Shown here in pieces: positions 51,598 through 59,669 of a DNA stretch of 64,000 nt. The position numbers were made by a program, and so were the translations under genes. The notes below the pieces were generated by a model. The model made no database searches and was not told where the DNA came from. It worked only from the letters and a program-made list of their open reading frames with translations. The DNA lies in assembly GCA_051001455.1 (NCBI GenBank), contig JBPCNH010000039.1:1-64000 (forward strand), given 5' to 3'. The stretch comes from JBPCNH01 sp051001455 (GTDB taxonomy: Bacteria > Actinomycetota > CADDZG01 > WHSQ01). The first letter of the stretch is position 1; the number at the start of each line of letters is the position of its first letter.

Positions 51598-52253
51598 CGA
51601 AAGACGGTAGCGGAAGCGTCGATGGTTGGCGACCCAGCGGGCTTCACCAACTCTCTGGGCGCAGCCTGCGCTCCAAAACTAGCCATTCCTTACGACGCCA
51701 CCGTAGGGTCGCTACCCCTTACGTCAACGGCGAAGGTTGCGCGTCCATGGATGCTGAAAGAGCCGTCCTCAGTCGGTCCTCGCCAGCTCGGCTGCGACTT
51801 CGGGCGGACGGTCGGGCTTCGCCCGAAATCGAGATCGAAAACCCATGCAATGTCCTCGCTCCTCGCCCTGCGAACTAGTCGCCTTCGACCGGGCCAGCCT
51901 ATTGCTCCCCGCATCGGCCACAAGTAACCGCGCGAAGCGCCGATCGCTGCCGACCTTCAGCCGGGAGAGCCGCTGTCCGCCACACTGGAGGAAAGCGGAC
52001 CGCCGAACGGCGGGCTCCGGGGGGCATGGCCTCGACAGCCTTAAACAGGTCCACTGACCCAGTTGTGATCTAGCGGTTGCGACCTGCGGTTACGCGTTCA
52101 GAGCGTCGATGAGCAGACGGTTGTGGTCCTGGCTCTCGGGGACAGGTCTATCCACTCTGGCCGCTCTGCGTCTCCCTCAGCGGCTCATGGCAGCCGTTCG
52201 GCAGCGCCGTAACAGTCGCGGTCGCCAGAGTAAACCCTTAGTATAACGCCGCC
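51598..52253 (+). other. gene-poor stretch holding repeat copy B
   Basis: 656 bases without a gene I can support. Besides copy B it has several short inverted repeats (for example GTCCGC...GCGGAC at 51978-52004). On the minus strand a short frame ends near 52090 with NRLLIDALNA, faintly like the C-terminus of the 51196-51597 protein (RLQDALSAN); it may be a degraded relative. TAGTAT (52239-52244) is a likely -10 for the next gene. Confidence 0.4.
51717..51817 (+). repeat. structured repeat, copy B
   Basis: Same plan as copy A, 650 bases away: conserved loop GTCCTCGC-CA-GCTCGGCTG (51776-51794), but different arms that still pair: CCGTCC (51763-51768) with GGACGG (51806-51811) and GTCG (51772-51775) with CGAC (51795-51798). 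Ends in GTCGGGC, against GTTGGGC in A. Confidence 0.75.
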
Positions 52254-52766
52254 ATGGACTCCAAACGAGGCGAATCTGGATCGAGCCTCTTGGTTTACCT
52301 GCTGCTGCTTGTGTTCGCTGTCCCTATTGCGTGTGGAGGTCCCTCGCCGTCCGCGACTACGCCATTGCCTTCCCCGACTCCCTCCTATGAACAGGGAGGA
52401 ATACCCGAAGATGTGGAACGGAGGGCACTGGATGAGTTCCAGGCGGAGTTCGGGAACGCCGAGGAGGTTTACGGACGATATCGAACGAGCCTTCGTTCAT
52501 GGCGAAGCTCTGAGCAGAGCAACGCCGCTGGCGAGCAAAGACAGCCGGAGGAACAGAGTCGGCCTATCTATATCATTTTTGTAAGGGGCGACTTCACTGT
52601 GTCAGGACCAATTGTCTATGGTGATGGGACACCATCGCCGGCCGGAGGGCAGCACGTCGCAGGAAGAATCGTCGTCGACGCTGCGGGAATTCAACTGAAT
52701 GTCCAGCTATGGGGAAAGCGAAAGCCGCCGGAGCCACCTATCGGGGAACGCTTTGACGACAAATAG
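52254..52766 (+). CDS. putative lipoprotein (accessory)
   Basis: 170 aa. Signal-like N-terminus (SSLLVYLLLLVFAVPIACGG) with a Cys at ~27; the -3 position is Pro, so lipidation is likely but not certain. A Ser/Thr/Pro linker follows, then an acidic helix and a C-terminal strand region. No family recognised. -10-like TAGTAT nine bases before the ATG. The next gene starts within its last codons. Confidence 0.6.
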   Translation: MDSKRGESGSSLLVYLLLLVFAVPIACGGPSPSATTPLPSPTPSYEQGGIPEDVERRALDEFQAEFGNAEEVYGRYRTSLRSWRSSEQSNAAGEQRQPEEQSRPIYIIFVRGDFTVSGPIVYGDGTPSPAGGQHVAGRIVVDAAGIQLNVQLWGKRKPPEPPIGERFDDK

Positions 52767-53268
52767 TCGATTTTTCGGGATCGCCCTGATAGCAGCCTTC
52801 GTGCCACTTGCTCTGCTCGCCTCCATTGCCCCACCTGCCCTAGCCGCAGGAGAAAGGGCATACGTCGTTTTCTTTGAGATTAGTGGCACCAACAGAGGTC
52901 TCGTCAGGAAGTCAACAGGTTGCGCGTCTGGCCGGAACTGGTGCTGGCACTTTAAGATTGCGAAGGAAACGATCCACACATGTTGCGGAGACCAGGCAGA
53001 ACTGTCGGACTCGCCGGAGGCCAGTACTCAGCTGGAGTGCGTCGACGACACGGCGGATGAACACTGCCCGATGGGCGGCAAGGTGACTCCGTGGGAAGCC
53101 TTTCATTGGAAAACGAGTGGTGGGACTTGGTTGTCATGGTCGGGACGGGACGCAGCGTGTGTCGATAACTATCGAGAGGCACGCGGCAAGTGGGTGAGCG
53201 ATACCAGCGCCAAAGGTGGCTACAACGTCTCCATGACTGACAGGATTCGTTCGACACCTTGCCAGTAG
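52753..53268 (+). CDS. cysteine-rich secreted protein (accessory)
   Basis: 171 aa from TTG 52753: signal peptide (~1-31, ending PPALAA), mature chain with eight Cys, two adjacent (TCCGD), and several Trp. The even Cys count suggests disulfides in an exported protein. Family not recognised. It overlaps the stop of the upstream lipoprotein gene, so the two are translated together. An earlier ATG at 52699 would add 18 residues that mask the signal peptide. Confidence 0.6.
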   Translation: MTTNSRFFGIALIAAFVPLALLASIAPPALAAGERAYVVFFEISGTNRGLVRKSTGCASGRNWCWHFKIAKETIHTCCGDQAELSDSPEASTQLECVDDTADEHCPMGGKVTPWEAFHWKTSGGTWLSWSGRDAACVDNYREARGKWVSDTSAKGGYNVSMTDRIRSTPCQ

Positions 53269-53477
53269 CGGTATTAAAGGTGAACCCTCTGGTCCGCTCG
53301 ACGAGCGGTCGAGGGACTGCCTGGCGAGCACATGCAGATTGCGTCTGGGTTGAATCTCCTGGCAGAAAGCCACCTTTGGTTTCATCTTCAATAGACGCTC
53401 CAACCGGCTACGTGGTTTCCTCTACCTGGCTTTTTGCGCGCTGATACGCGCCGGGATCACCCGTCCTGCTAACGCGC

Positions 53478-53570
53478 AACCGTAGGTCCCCCTAACTCCT
53501 CCACGCAACCGCACGCTTTAAGGCCGCCCTCGAAAGGTCCTCGCTGGGCTCGGCATGCATTCTCGGGCGG
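53478..53570 (+). repeat. structured repeat, copy C (divergent)
   Basis: Shares the loop core GTCCTCGC (53537-53544) and GCTCGGC (53548-53554) with copies A and B. Arms CCGCCC (53524-53529) and GGGCGG (53565-53570) differ again but pair. Upstream similarity to B is limited to an ACCGTAGG-TC-CCCCT stretch. Confidence 0.6.
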
Positions 53571-53607
53571 GGAAAGAGTCGACGCAATTGTTCGCGAGAA
53601 TGGGGAC

Positions 53608-54072
53608 GTGAAAAAGGTTCATGTATCGAGCGAGCTGCCTGCTCCTGCCGAACGTGTTTGGGACGCTCTACGGCACCCTGCGTCCTTCCTATACGTCGTG
53701 CGAGGCATCTTTCGCGTGCCCGCGCTAGAAGGGAGGACGGAGCCGTATCGAGAAGGTGAGTCCGGAAGCGGCTGGATCTTCCTGTTTCACATCATGCCCC
53801 TCCACCGCCATCACGCGACGCTGGTATTGATCGACCACGACGAGTTAACGCTCAAGAGCCACGAGTACGGAGGTGTGGTCCAACGATGGGATCACACGCT
53901 TCGGGTGGAGCGTGTCACCGATGATCGCTCTCGTTATCACGACATCGTTGAGATCGAGGCTGGTCGACTGACGCCGCTTGTCGCTTGGTTCGCGCAGTTC
54001 CTCTATCGCTACCGGCACCGTCGCTGGCGAAAGCTCGTTAGCAAGCACCTGGCTGACCCGCCGCTGGTGTAG
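53608..54072 (+). CDS. SRPBCC-fold protein
   Basis: 154 aa START-like/polyketide-cyclase fold: VHVSSELPAPAERVWDALRHPASFLYVV at the start, central strands, and the long C-terminal helix AWFAQFLYRYRHRRWRKLV. Members bind small hydrophobic ligands; specific function unknown. GAGAAT lies six bases before the GTG, with no Shine-Dalgarno site, so it may be leaderless. Lies just after repeat copy C. Confidence 0.72.
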   Translation: MKKVHVSSELPAPAERVWDALRHPASFLYVVRGIFRVPALEGRTEPYREGESGSGWIFLFHIMPLHRHHATLVLIDHDELTLKSHEYGGVVQRWDHTLRVERVTDDRSRYHDIVEIEAGRLTPLVAWFAQFLYRYRHRRWRKLVSKHLADPPLV

Positions 54073-54166
54073 CTCGGCTCGGGCGGGGGCGATGTAGCGG
54101 CGCGACGTAAGGGCTGGTGCTTCCCCGCGTGCCCTCCCTGCGGCAGTCGTTCTTCTAACTGGCACG

Positions 54167-54394
54167 TTAGGGCGGACTCACCGCAGGTTGGACGGATGTC
54201 GGTGCGTCCGCCGGTCCCGGTGAGCGCGTTGCGCGTAGCGATAGGACGATCACGCTGCCGGACAGCAGCAGGCTGAGTGATGACTCGTGCCACGCCACCG
54301 TGTCAGACGTGCCTGACCACTCGATGACGTCGCCGGACAGCATGACCTCGCCGGAGGTGCCGGTACCGGTGCACTCGCTTGGCGTTTCATAAAC
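54167..54394 (-). pseudogene. in-frame continuation behind an amber codon
   Basis: 75 further sense codons directly in frame after the TAG (54395-54397) that ends the upstream membrane-protein gene, closing at TAA. The translation looks protein-like (SGEVMLSGDVIEWSG, then a hydrophobic SSLSLLLSGSVIVLSL). Either a premature stop split one gene, or the amber codon is read through. An independent gene is less likely, as there is no good start. Confidence 0.5.
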
Positions 54395-54862
54395 CTACCT
54401 GCCGTCTCTTTCGACGAGGATCGTGCAGCGAGGGTCTTGGGTGAGGAAAAAGGCTCCGATCGCGCCAAAGGTGAGCACCAGACATATCCCGGTGAGGGCG
54501 CCTGTTGGTGCTGGGCCTTCATCGGTGGCCCGAAGACCCTTGTCCAGGTAGACGGCGCCGGGTATCAGAAACAGCGGTATGGACAGGATCATGGTGAACG
54601 GCGAGATGACCGATGTGAGCGTCAGCAGGACCGCCATCAGCCCGGCTAGCGTGAAGAATCGGCGGTTCCGCCTCCTGGCGATGGCAGCGACCACGTGAGG
54701 GAGAGCAAACGCTATTACTGCAGCGGCCACGCCAAGTTGTTGTTCAAATCGGGGCGGGGGATCGTTGTCGTCGATGCGCGGCCACGCCTGCGACAGGAGC
54801 AGCTGCAGCAAGAGCACGAGTCCCACACCGAGCAATATCCATCTGGTTTGTCGCCTAGCCAT
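54395..54862 (-). CDS. four-helix membrane protein, possibly truncated
   Basis: 155 aa: helix 1 ~8-26, helices ~43-62, ~70-100, ~128-145 with short basic loops. No recognised family. It stops at TAG with ERDGR, but the same frame continues for 75 sense codons (see 54167-54394), so it may be a nonsense-interrupted gene. Converges with the SRPBCC gene. Last gene of the island before dapF. Confidence 0.6.
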   Translation of the reverse strand: MARRQTRWILLGVGLVLLLQLLLSQAWPRIDDNDPPPRFEQQLGVAAAVIAFALPHVVAAIARRRNRRFFTLAGLMAVLLTLTSVISPFTMILSIPLFLIPGAVYLDKGLRATDEGPAPTGALTGICLVLTFGAIGAFFLTQDPRCTILVERDGR

Positions 54863-55034
54863 CGTTAGAGCCGTCGCTTGGATCCACTAGAACGAGGTTC
54901 TTCTGGTCCTCTGGTCTCCAGACGCCTGAGCCTTTCGAAAAGGGCGTCACTTACTCTCCTGAAGTTGCCCGCAGCCGCCTGGGACCAACCTACTCGACCA
55001 AGCTCCGAGCGGAGCGGTGGAAGCCAACTGGCTT

Positions 55035-55040
55035 TACCCT
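55035..55040 (+). promoter_or_regulatory. candidate leaderless -10 of dapF
   Basis: TACCCT seven bases before the dapF ATG. The intervening GAGGGGC could also serve as a ribosome site, though it would be very close. Marks the right edge of the accessory island. Confidence 0.4.
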
Positions 55041-55047
55041 GAGGGGC

Positions 55048-55887
55048 ATGGAGATCGCATTCTCGAAGTACCACGGCATCGGCAACGACTTCGTCATGAT
55101 CGCCGACCCGGATGACCGCCTGAAGCTCGACGCCGACACCGTCAGAGCGCTCTGCGACCGGCGTTTCGGCATCGGCGGCGACGGCGTCATCAGGGTGGCG
55201 CCCGGGACCGAGGGCGGCGATTTCTTCATGGATTACATCAACTCCGACGGCTCGATCGGTGAGATGTGCGGGAACGGCATCCGGTGCCTCGCGGTTTTCG
55301 TCCGGGATGAAGGGCTGACGGAAGCCACCGAGATGCAGATCGACACCCGTGCCGGCCGCAAGGTCGTGACCGTCCTCGACGATGGCAGGGTCAGGGTCGA
55401 CATGGGTGCTCCGATATTCGAGCCGAGTGAGATCCCCGCAAAGGCCGAAGGCGAGCATGCTTTGAGGGCGACGATCGACCTCGACGATCAGAAGATCGAT
55501 GCGGCGCTCGTCTCGATGGGCAACCCTCATGCCGTGATCTTCGTCTCCGACCCGGCGCACGCGCCGGTGACCAAACTCGGCCCCAAGATCGAGACCCACC
55601 CGATGTTCCCGAACGGCACGAATGTTGAGTTCCTCCGGGTCGAGGGACCCGAGCACGTGACGATGAGGGTGTGGGAGCGCGGTTCCGGGGAAACACTTGC
55701 TTGTGGCACCGGTGCAGCGGCCGTGGGGGTCGTGGCCCGTCTATTGGGTGATGCTCACGAGAAGCTGACCGTTGCGCTTCCCGGAGGGGACCTCGAGATC
55801 GAGTGGAGCGGCTCGCTCCAAGAACGGCAACCCGTTTACCTGACCGGCCCCGCAGTGCGTTCGTTCGCGGGTCACACCGAGATCTGA
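55048..55887 (+). CDS. dapF: diaminopimelate epimerase
   Basis: Cofactor-free epimerase converting LL- to meso-DAP. Catalytic Cys pair in MCGNGIRC (~75) and ACGTGAAAV (~218); substrate loops KYHGIGNDF at the start and MGNPHAVIF (~152). 279 aa. With dapL next door it forms the last two steps of the aminotransferase DAP route. Confidence 0.96.
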   Translation: MEIAFSKYHGIGNDFVMIADPDDRLKLDADTVRALCDRRFGIGGDGVIRVAPGTEGGDFFMDYINSDGSIGEMCGNGIRCLAVFVRDEGLTEATEMQIDTRAGRKVVTVLDDGRVRVDMGAPIFEPSEIPAKAEGEHALRATIDLDDQKIDAALVSMGNPHAVIFVSDPAHAPVTKLGPKIETHPMFPNGTNVEFLRVEGPEHVTMRVWERGSGETLACGTGAAAVGVVARLLGDAHEKLTVALPGGDLEIEWSGSLQERQPVYLTGPAVRSFAGHTEI

Positions 55888-55898
55888 CAAGGAGAGCA

Positions 55899-57059
55899 TT
55901 GAAGACCGCTAAGAGGATCGAGAAGCTACCGCCGTATCTGTTCGCCGAGATCGACCGCAAGGTGGCCGAAGCCAAGGCGCGCGGTGCCGACATCATCTCG
56001 TTCGGGGTAGGAGACCCGGATCTGCCGTCTCCGCCGCACGTCGTCGAGGCGCTGCAGAAAGCAGCCGGCGATGCCGGGACGCATCGCTACCCCTCGTACA
56101 CCGGCATGCCCGAGTTTCGAGCGTCGGTCGCCGGTTGGTACGAGCGCCGTTTCGGCGTGAAGCTCGATCCGGATAATGACGTGCAGCCGCTGGTCGGCTC
56201 CAAGGAGGGGATCTTCCATCTCCCGGTCGCGTTCATCGACCCGGGTGACGTGGCCCTGATCCCGGATCCCGGTTATCCGGTGTACGAGACCGGCACGATC
56301 CTGGCCGGCGGTGAAGCGGTGCTGATGCCGCTCGCTCCCGAGAACGACTTCAAGCCCGATCTGGGCGCGTTGTCGGCGGACGTGCTCGAGCGTGCCCGGG
56401 TGCTGTGGCTGAATTACCCGTCGAACCCCACCTCGGCCGTGGTTGAGAAGGACTACTTCGTCGACGTCGTCGCTTTCTGCCAGAAGCACGACCTCTTGCT
56501 GGCACACGACGCCGCCTACACCGAGGTCACCTTCGACGGCTACGTCGCGCCGAGTGTTCTCGAGGTGGACGGAGCGATGGACTGCGCGATCGAGTTCCAC
56601 TCGCTGTCAAAGACCTACAACATGACCGGTTGGCGTATCGGCTGGGTCGCCGGCGCGCCGGAAGCCATCGAGGCGGTCAAGCGTCTCAAGACCAACATCG
56701 ACTCGGGCATCTTCGACGCGGTGCAGCGCGCCGGGATGGCCGCCATCGACGGACCGCAGGAATACCTCGAGGAATGCATCGACCGCTACCGTCACCGGCG
56801 CGATCTGCTATGCGACGGCCTGAAGTCGATGGGCGTCGAGGTGACCCCGCCCAAGGGCTCCATCTACGTGTGGGTCCCGGTCCCCGAAGGCCACACGTCG
56901 GAGTCCTACACGACCTTCCTGCTCGACGAGGCCGACATCGTGGTCGCTCCGGGCAACGGCTATGGGCCGTCGGGCGAGGGATTCATCCGTTTCTCACTCA
57001 CCCTTGCCGACGAGCGTCTGGAAGAGGGCGTCGAGCGCCTGAGGAAGCTCGCCCGCTGA
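55899..57059 (+). CDS. dapL: LL-diaminopimelate aminotransferase (DapL-type)
   Basis: Class I/II PLP aminotransferase, 386 aa. Starts KTAKRIEKLPPYLFAEIDRK and has ISFGVGDPDLPSPPHVV, LWLNYPSNPTSAV and the PLP-Lys site SLSKTYNMTGWR (Lys ~237), all as in DapL proteins that turn tetrahydrodipicolinate straight into LL-DAP with glutamate. Position one step after dapF strengthens this over a generic aminotransferase. TTG start with AAGGAGAG. The frame is open upstream into dapF, not used. Confidence 0.85.
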   Translation: MKTAKRIEKLPPYLFAEIDRKVAEAKARGADIISFGVGDPDLPSPPHVVEALQKAAGDAGTHRYPSYTGMPEFRASVAGWYERRFGVKLDPDNDVQPLVGSKEGIFHLPVAFIDPGDVALIPDPGYPVYETGTILAGGEAVLMPLAPENDFKPDLGALSADVLERARVLWLNYPSNPTSAVVEKDYFVDVVAFCQKHDLLLAHDAAYTEVTFDGYVAPSVLEVDGAMDCAIEFHSLSKTYNMTGWRIGWVAGAPEAIEAVKRLKTNIDSGIFDAVQRAGMAAIDGPQEYLEECIDRYRHRRDLLCDGLKSMGVEVTPPKGSIYVWVPVPEGHTSESYTTFLLDEADIVVAPGNGYGPSGEGFIRFSLTLADERLEEGVERLRKLAR

Positions 57060-57069
57060 CCGCGACCGG

Positions 57070-58404
57070 ATGAGCCCTTCATCTAAGAGCGACGGGCACA
57101 CAACAAGGCCACAGCGCGAGCGCGCCATCCTTGTCGGTGCCGTCTTCGGGCGCGCCTCGGTGGAAGACGCCGAGTGGTCACTCAACGAACTGGCGGCACT
57201 AGCCGACACCGCCGGAGCGGATGTGCTCGAGAGTGTCGTGCAGCAGCGCGATACGGCGCACGCGGCGACCTATCTCGGCAAGGGCAAGATCAAGGAGATC
57301 GTCGATCTGGCCAACGCGCTTGACGTCGACATGCTGATCTTCGACGACGAGCTCACGCCGGCTCAAGGCCGCAACCTGGAGGACCTCGCCGGGGTGAACC
57401 CGCTAGCGGAGCGAGGTCTAAAGATCATCGACCGCACAGGCCTGATCCTCGACATCTTCGCTCAGCACGCCCGCTCCGCAGAAGGGAAGCTGCAGGTCGA
57501 GCTAGCGCAGCTCAACTACGGCTTGCCGCGTCTTCGTGGTTGGGGTGAGGTGCTGTCTCGTATGGGTGGACGCACCGGAGGCAGCGCTGGCGGGGGAGTG
57601 GGGACGAGAGGTCCCGGCGAGACGCAGCTCGAATCCGAGCGGCGCGCCATCCTGAGACGCATCCAGCGGGTGAAGCGCGATCTCGACGAGCTCGAGCGCA
57701 CCCGTCTCATCAAGCGCAAGCAACGTCAGCGTTCGCGCATCCCGGTAGTAGCGCTGGTGGGTTACACCAACGCCGGGAAGTCGACCGTGCTGCGCCGCCT
57801 GACCGACGCGCAGGTGCTCGTCGAGAACCAGCTGTTCTCGACGCTCGATCCGACGACGAGGCGCCTGGAGCTGCCCGACGGGCACGAGGTGCTGATGACC
57901 GACACGGTCGGCTTCGTACGCAAGCTCCCGCACCAGCTGGTCGAGGCGTTCAGATCGACGCTCGAAGAGGTGAATGAAGCGACGATCCTGCTCCACGTCG
58001 TCGACGCGACCGGGGACCCGGCGCGTCAGATCGATGCGGTCAACGCCGTCCTCAGCGAGATAGGGGTGATCGGCAAGCCGGCCGTTCTGGCGCTGAACAA
58101 GATCGACCTCCTGGATGCTGAAGATCTGGATCGTCTGCGGCGGAGGCATCCCGAGGCCGCCTTCTGCTCCGCGATCGAAGGCGAGGGTATCGATGATCTG
58201 CTGGCGCGGGTCGAGGTCGAGCTGTCGAAGCTGAAGGTCGAGGTCATCCTAGATATCCCCTTCGAAAGAGGAGACCTGGTCGCCCGGATCCACGACGAAG
58301 GCGACGTGATCGAGGAGTCCTACACCGGTGAAGGCACCCACTTGGTGGCGCGCATCGACAGCGAAGCGCTTCCGGATCTCTCGGAGTATCTCGCCGGCTC
58401 CTAG
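57070..58404 (+). CDS. hflX: ribosome-associated GTPase HflX
   Basis: Splits stalled or stressed 70S ribosomes. N-terminal HflX domain with LDVDMLIFDDELTPAQGRNLE (~77-97) and the Gly-rich GGRTGGSAGGGVGTRGPGE linker (~165-185); G domain P-loop GYTNAGKST (~231), DTVGF, NKID. 444 aa. Converges on lexA with only 7 bases between stops. Confidence 0.95.
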   Translation: MSPSSKSDGHTTRPQRERAILVGAVFGRASVEDAEWSLNELAALADTAGADVLESVVQQRDTAHAATYLGKGKIKEIVDLANALDVDMLIFDDELTPAQGRNLEDLAGVNPLAERGLKIIDRTGLILDIFAQHARSAEGKLQVELAQLNYGLPRLRGWGEVLSRMGGRTGGSAGGGVGTRGPGETQLESERRAILRRIQRVKRDLDELERTRLIKRKQRQRSRIPVVALVGYTNAGKSTVLRRLTDAQVLVENQLFSTLDPTTRRLELPDGHEVLMTDTVGFVRKLPHQLVEAFRSTLEEVNEATILLHVVDATGDPARQIDAVNAVLSEIGVIGKPAVLALNKIDLLDAEDLDRLRRRHPEAAFCSAIEGEGIDDLLARVEVELSKLKVEVILDIPFERGDLVARIHDEGDVIEESYTGEGTHLVARIDSEALPDLSEYLAGS

Positions 58405-58411
58405 TGGGGCA

Positions 58412-59053
58412 CTAGAGCTTGCGGAAGACAGCTACGACCTTGCCGAGGATCTCGGTGCCCATGGGGGCCTCGAATGGCTCGAGACGTTCGTTGGCGGGCT
58501 CGAAGATGACCGCGGAGCCGCGGTGGCGGATCGTCTTCACTGTGGCCTCGGCTTCGTCCCCGAACTCGCTGGGCATCATCGCGGCGACGATCTCACCGGA
58601 GTGAGCCGTCGGCTGCTGACGCACGATCACGTAGTCGCCGTCGTTGATCCCGACGTCGATCATCGAGTCGCCGGTCACCTCGAGCATGAAGACGTTGCCG
58701 TCACCGACGAGATCCGCCGGCATCGGGTAGATCTCCTCGACGTTCTCTTCTGCCAGCACCGGCGCGCCGGCCGCGATGCGACCGAGCAGCGGCACCGAGC
58801 GGACGGGACGGCGCTCGTGCGGCAGTCCGGTCTCGGCGTCGAAGAGCACCTCGATCGCCCGGGGCTTCGTGGGATCGATCTTGATGTAGCCCTTGCGCTG
58901 TAGGGCCTGCAGGTGGGAGTGGACGGTGGAGGGGGAAGCGAGCCCGAGGGCGGTGCAGACCTCGCGCACCGAGGGTGGATAGCCTCGCTCGGCAACGGTC
59001 TCCGATACGTAGGTCAAGGTCTGGCGCTGGCGCTCGGTGAGGCCGTCGACCAT
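58412..59053 (-). CDS. lexA: SOS repressor LexA
   Basis: Winged-helix N-domain (1-65; LTERQRQTLTYVSE...GYPPSVREV), cleavage site Ala95-Gly96 in GRIAAGAPV, catalytic Ser130 in TGDSM and Lys173 in ATVKTIR. 213 aa. RecA-DNA filaments trigger self-cleavage. Starts ATG with AAGGAGG. One LexA box lies 17 bases upstream of its start and another just above its -35, so it represses itself. Confidence 0.97.
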   Translation of the reverse strand: MVDGLTERQRQTLTYVSETVAERGYPPSVREVCTALGLASPSTVHSHLQALQRKGYIKIDPTKPRAIEVLFDAETGLPHERRPVRSVPLLGRIAAGAPVLAEENVEEIYPMPADLVGDGNVFMLEVTGDSMIDVGINDGDYVIVRQQPTAHSGEIVAAMMPSEFGDEAEATVKTIRHRGSAVIFEPANERLEPFEAPMGTEILGKVVAVFRKL

Positions 59054-59069
59054 CTTCTTCCTCCTTAGC

Positions 59070-59127
59070 GAACTGACGTTCGGGCCAGGTTACGCCACCG
59101 GCGCCGCTAAATCAAGAACGCACGTTC
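59070..59127 (-). promoter_or_regulatory. lexA promoter with two LexA boxes
   Basis: Minus-strand -35 TTGATT (59115-59110), 17-base spacer, -10 TAACCT (59092-59087). LexA box GAACTGACGTTC (59070-59081) covers the transcription start; box GAACGCACGTTC (59116-59127) abuts the -35. Confidence 0.85.
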
Positions 59128-59138
59128 GATTGCCCCTC

Positions 59139-59182
59139 TTGCGGTCGAACGCACGTTCGGTTAAGGTACCGAACAGACGTTC
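59139..59182 (+). promoter_or_regulatory. LysM-gene promoter with two LexA boxes
   Basis: -35 TTGCGG (59139-59144), 17-base spacer, -10 TAAGGT (59162-59167). Box GAACGCACGTTC (59147-59158) fills the spacer and box GAACAGACGTTC (59171-59182) covers the transcription start. Both would block polymerase until LexA is cleaved. Confidence 0.85.
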
Positions 59183-59260
59183 GGAATGAGCCCCGGATTC
59201 CTGTCTCACCCCCTCCCTAGGCTTGTTCCACATGATAGAGACCCGAGAGGAGCGATAGAG

Positions 59261-59632
59261 GTGGCGATCCGCAGCGAAGACCTGGTCCCGGCAGGCCCCG
59301 GACAGATCGTCCGTTTCCCGACCGCTCGGGTGCGTGCCCGGGTCCGCCGTCAGCGGCGCATCGCCGTTGTGCGGCGCAGGATGGCTACCGGGGCCGTTCT
59401 CGTCGTGATCGGGGCCGGATGGCTCTTGGGCGGCGGAACGGGAAATACCGCGGTGGTCTCCGCCGCCGGAGCCCCTCAGGCCGTCGTCGTCGCCCAGGGC
59501 CAGACACTGTGGGAGCTGGCGGTCACTTATGCCCCTGCGGGCGTGGACAAACGGGCCTATGTGGACGCGGTCCTCGAGTTGAACGGCCTCAGCGCCCCTC
59601 CGGCCGCGGGCGCGAAGATTTCGCTCCCCTGA
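59261..59632 (+). CDS. LysM membrane protein, likely SOS division inhibitor
   Basis: 123 aa: basic N-terminus, one membrane helix (~42-58), short linker and a LysM-like domain (~76-123; VVVAQGQTLWELA...LNGLSAPPAAGAKISLP). Divergent from lexA with its own LexA boxes. The same layout is known for YneA of Bacillus and ChiZ (Rv2719c) of Mycobacterium, LysM proteins that delay division during SOS; the function here is inferred from that. GTG start with GAGAGGAG eight bases upstream. Confidence 0.85.
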   Translation: MAIRSEDLVPAGPGQIVRFPTARVRARVRRQRRIAVVRRRMATGAVLVVIGAGWLLGGGTGNTAVVSAAGAPQAVVVAQGQTLWELAVTYAPAGVDKRAYVDAVLELNGLSAPPAAGAKISLP

Positions 59633-59669
59633 AAGCCGCCAAACGCTTGACGCGAGCCCCGCGCTGCCT

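Noticed and set aside
54073..54166. CTAAC/GTTAG palindromes at 54155-54170 and 50961-50970 as integron attC core sites
   Set aside because: Arms are only 0-6 bases apart, far too close for an attC site; kept only as a note for the island.
54890..54900. GAACGAGGTTC as a LexA box near dapF
   Set aside because: The spacer is three bases, not four, and neither neighbour is an SOS gene.
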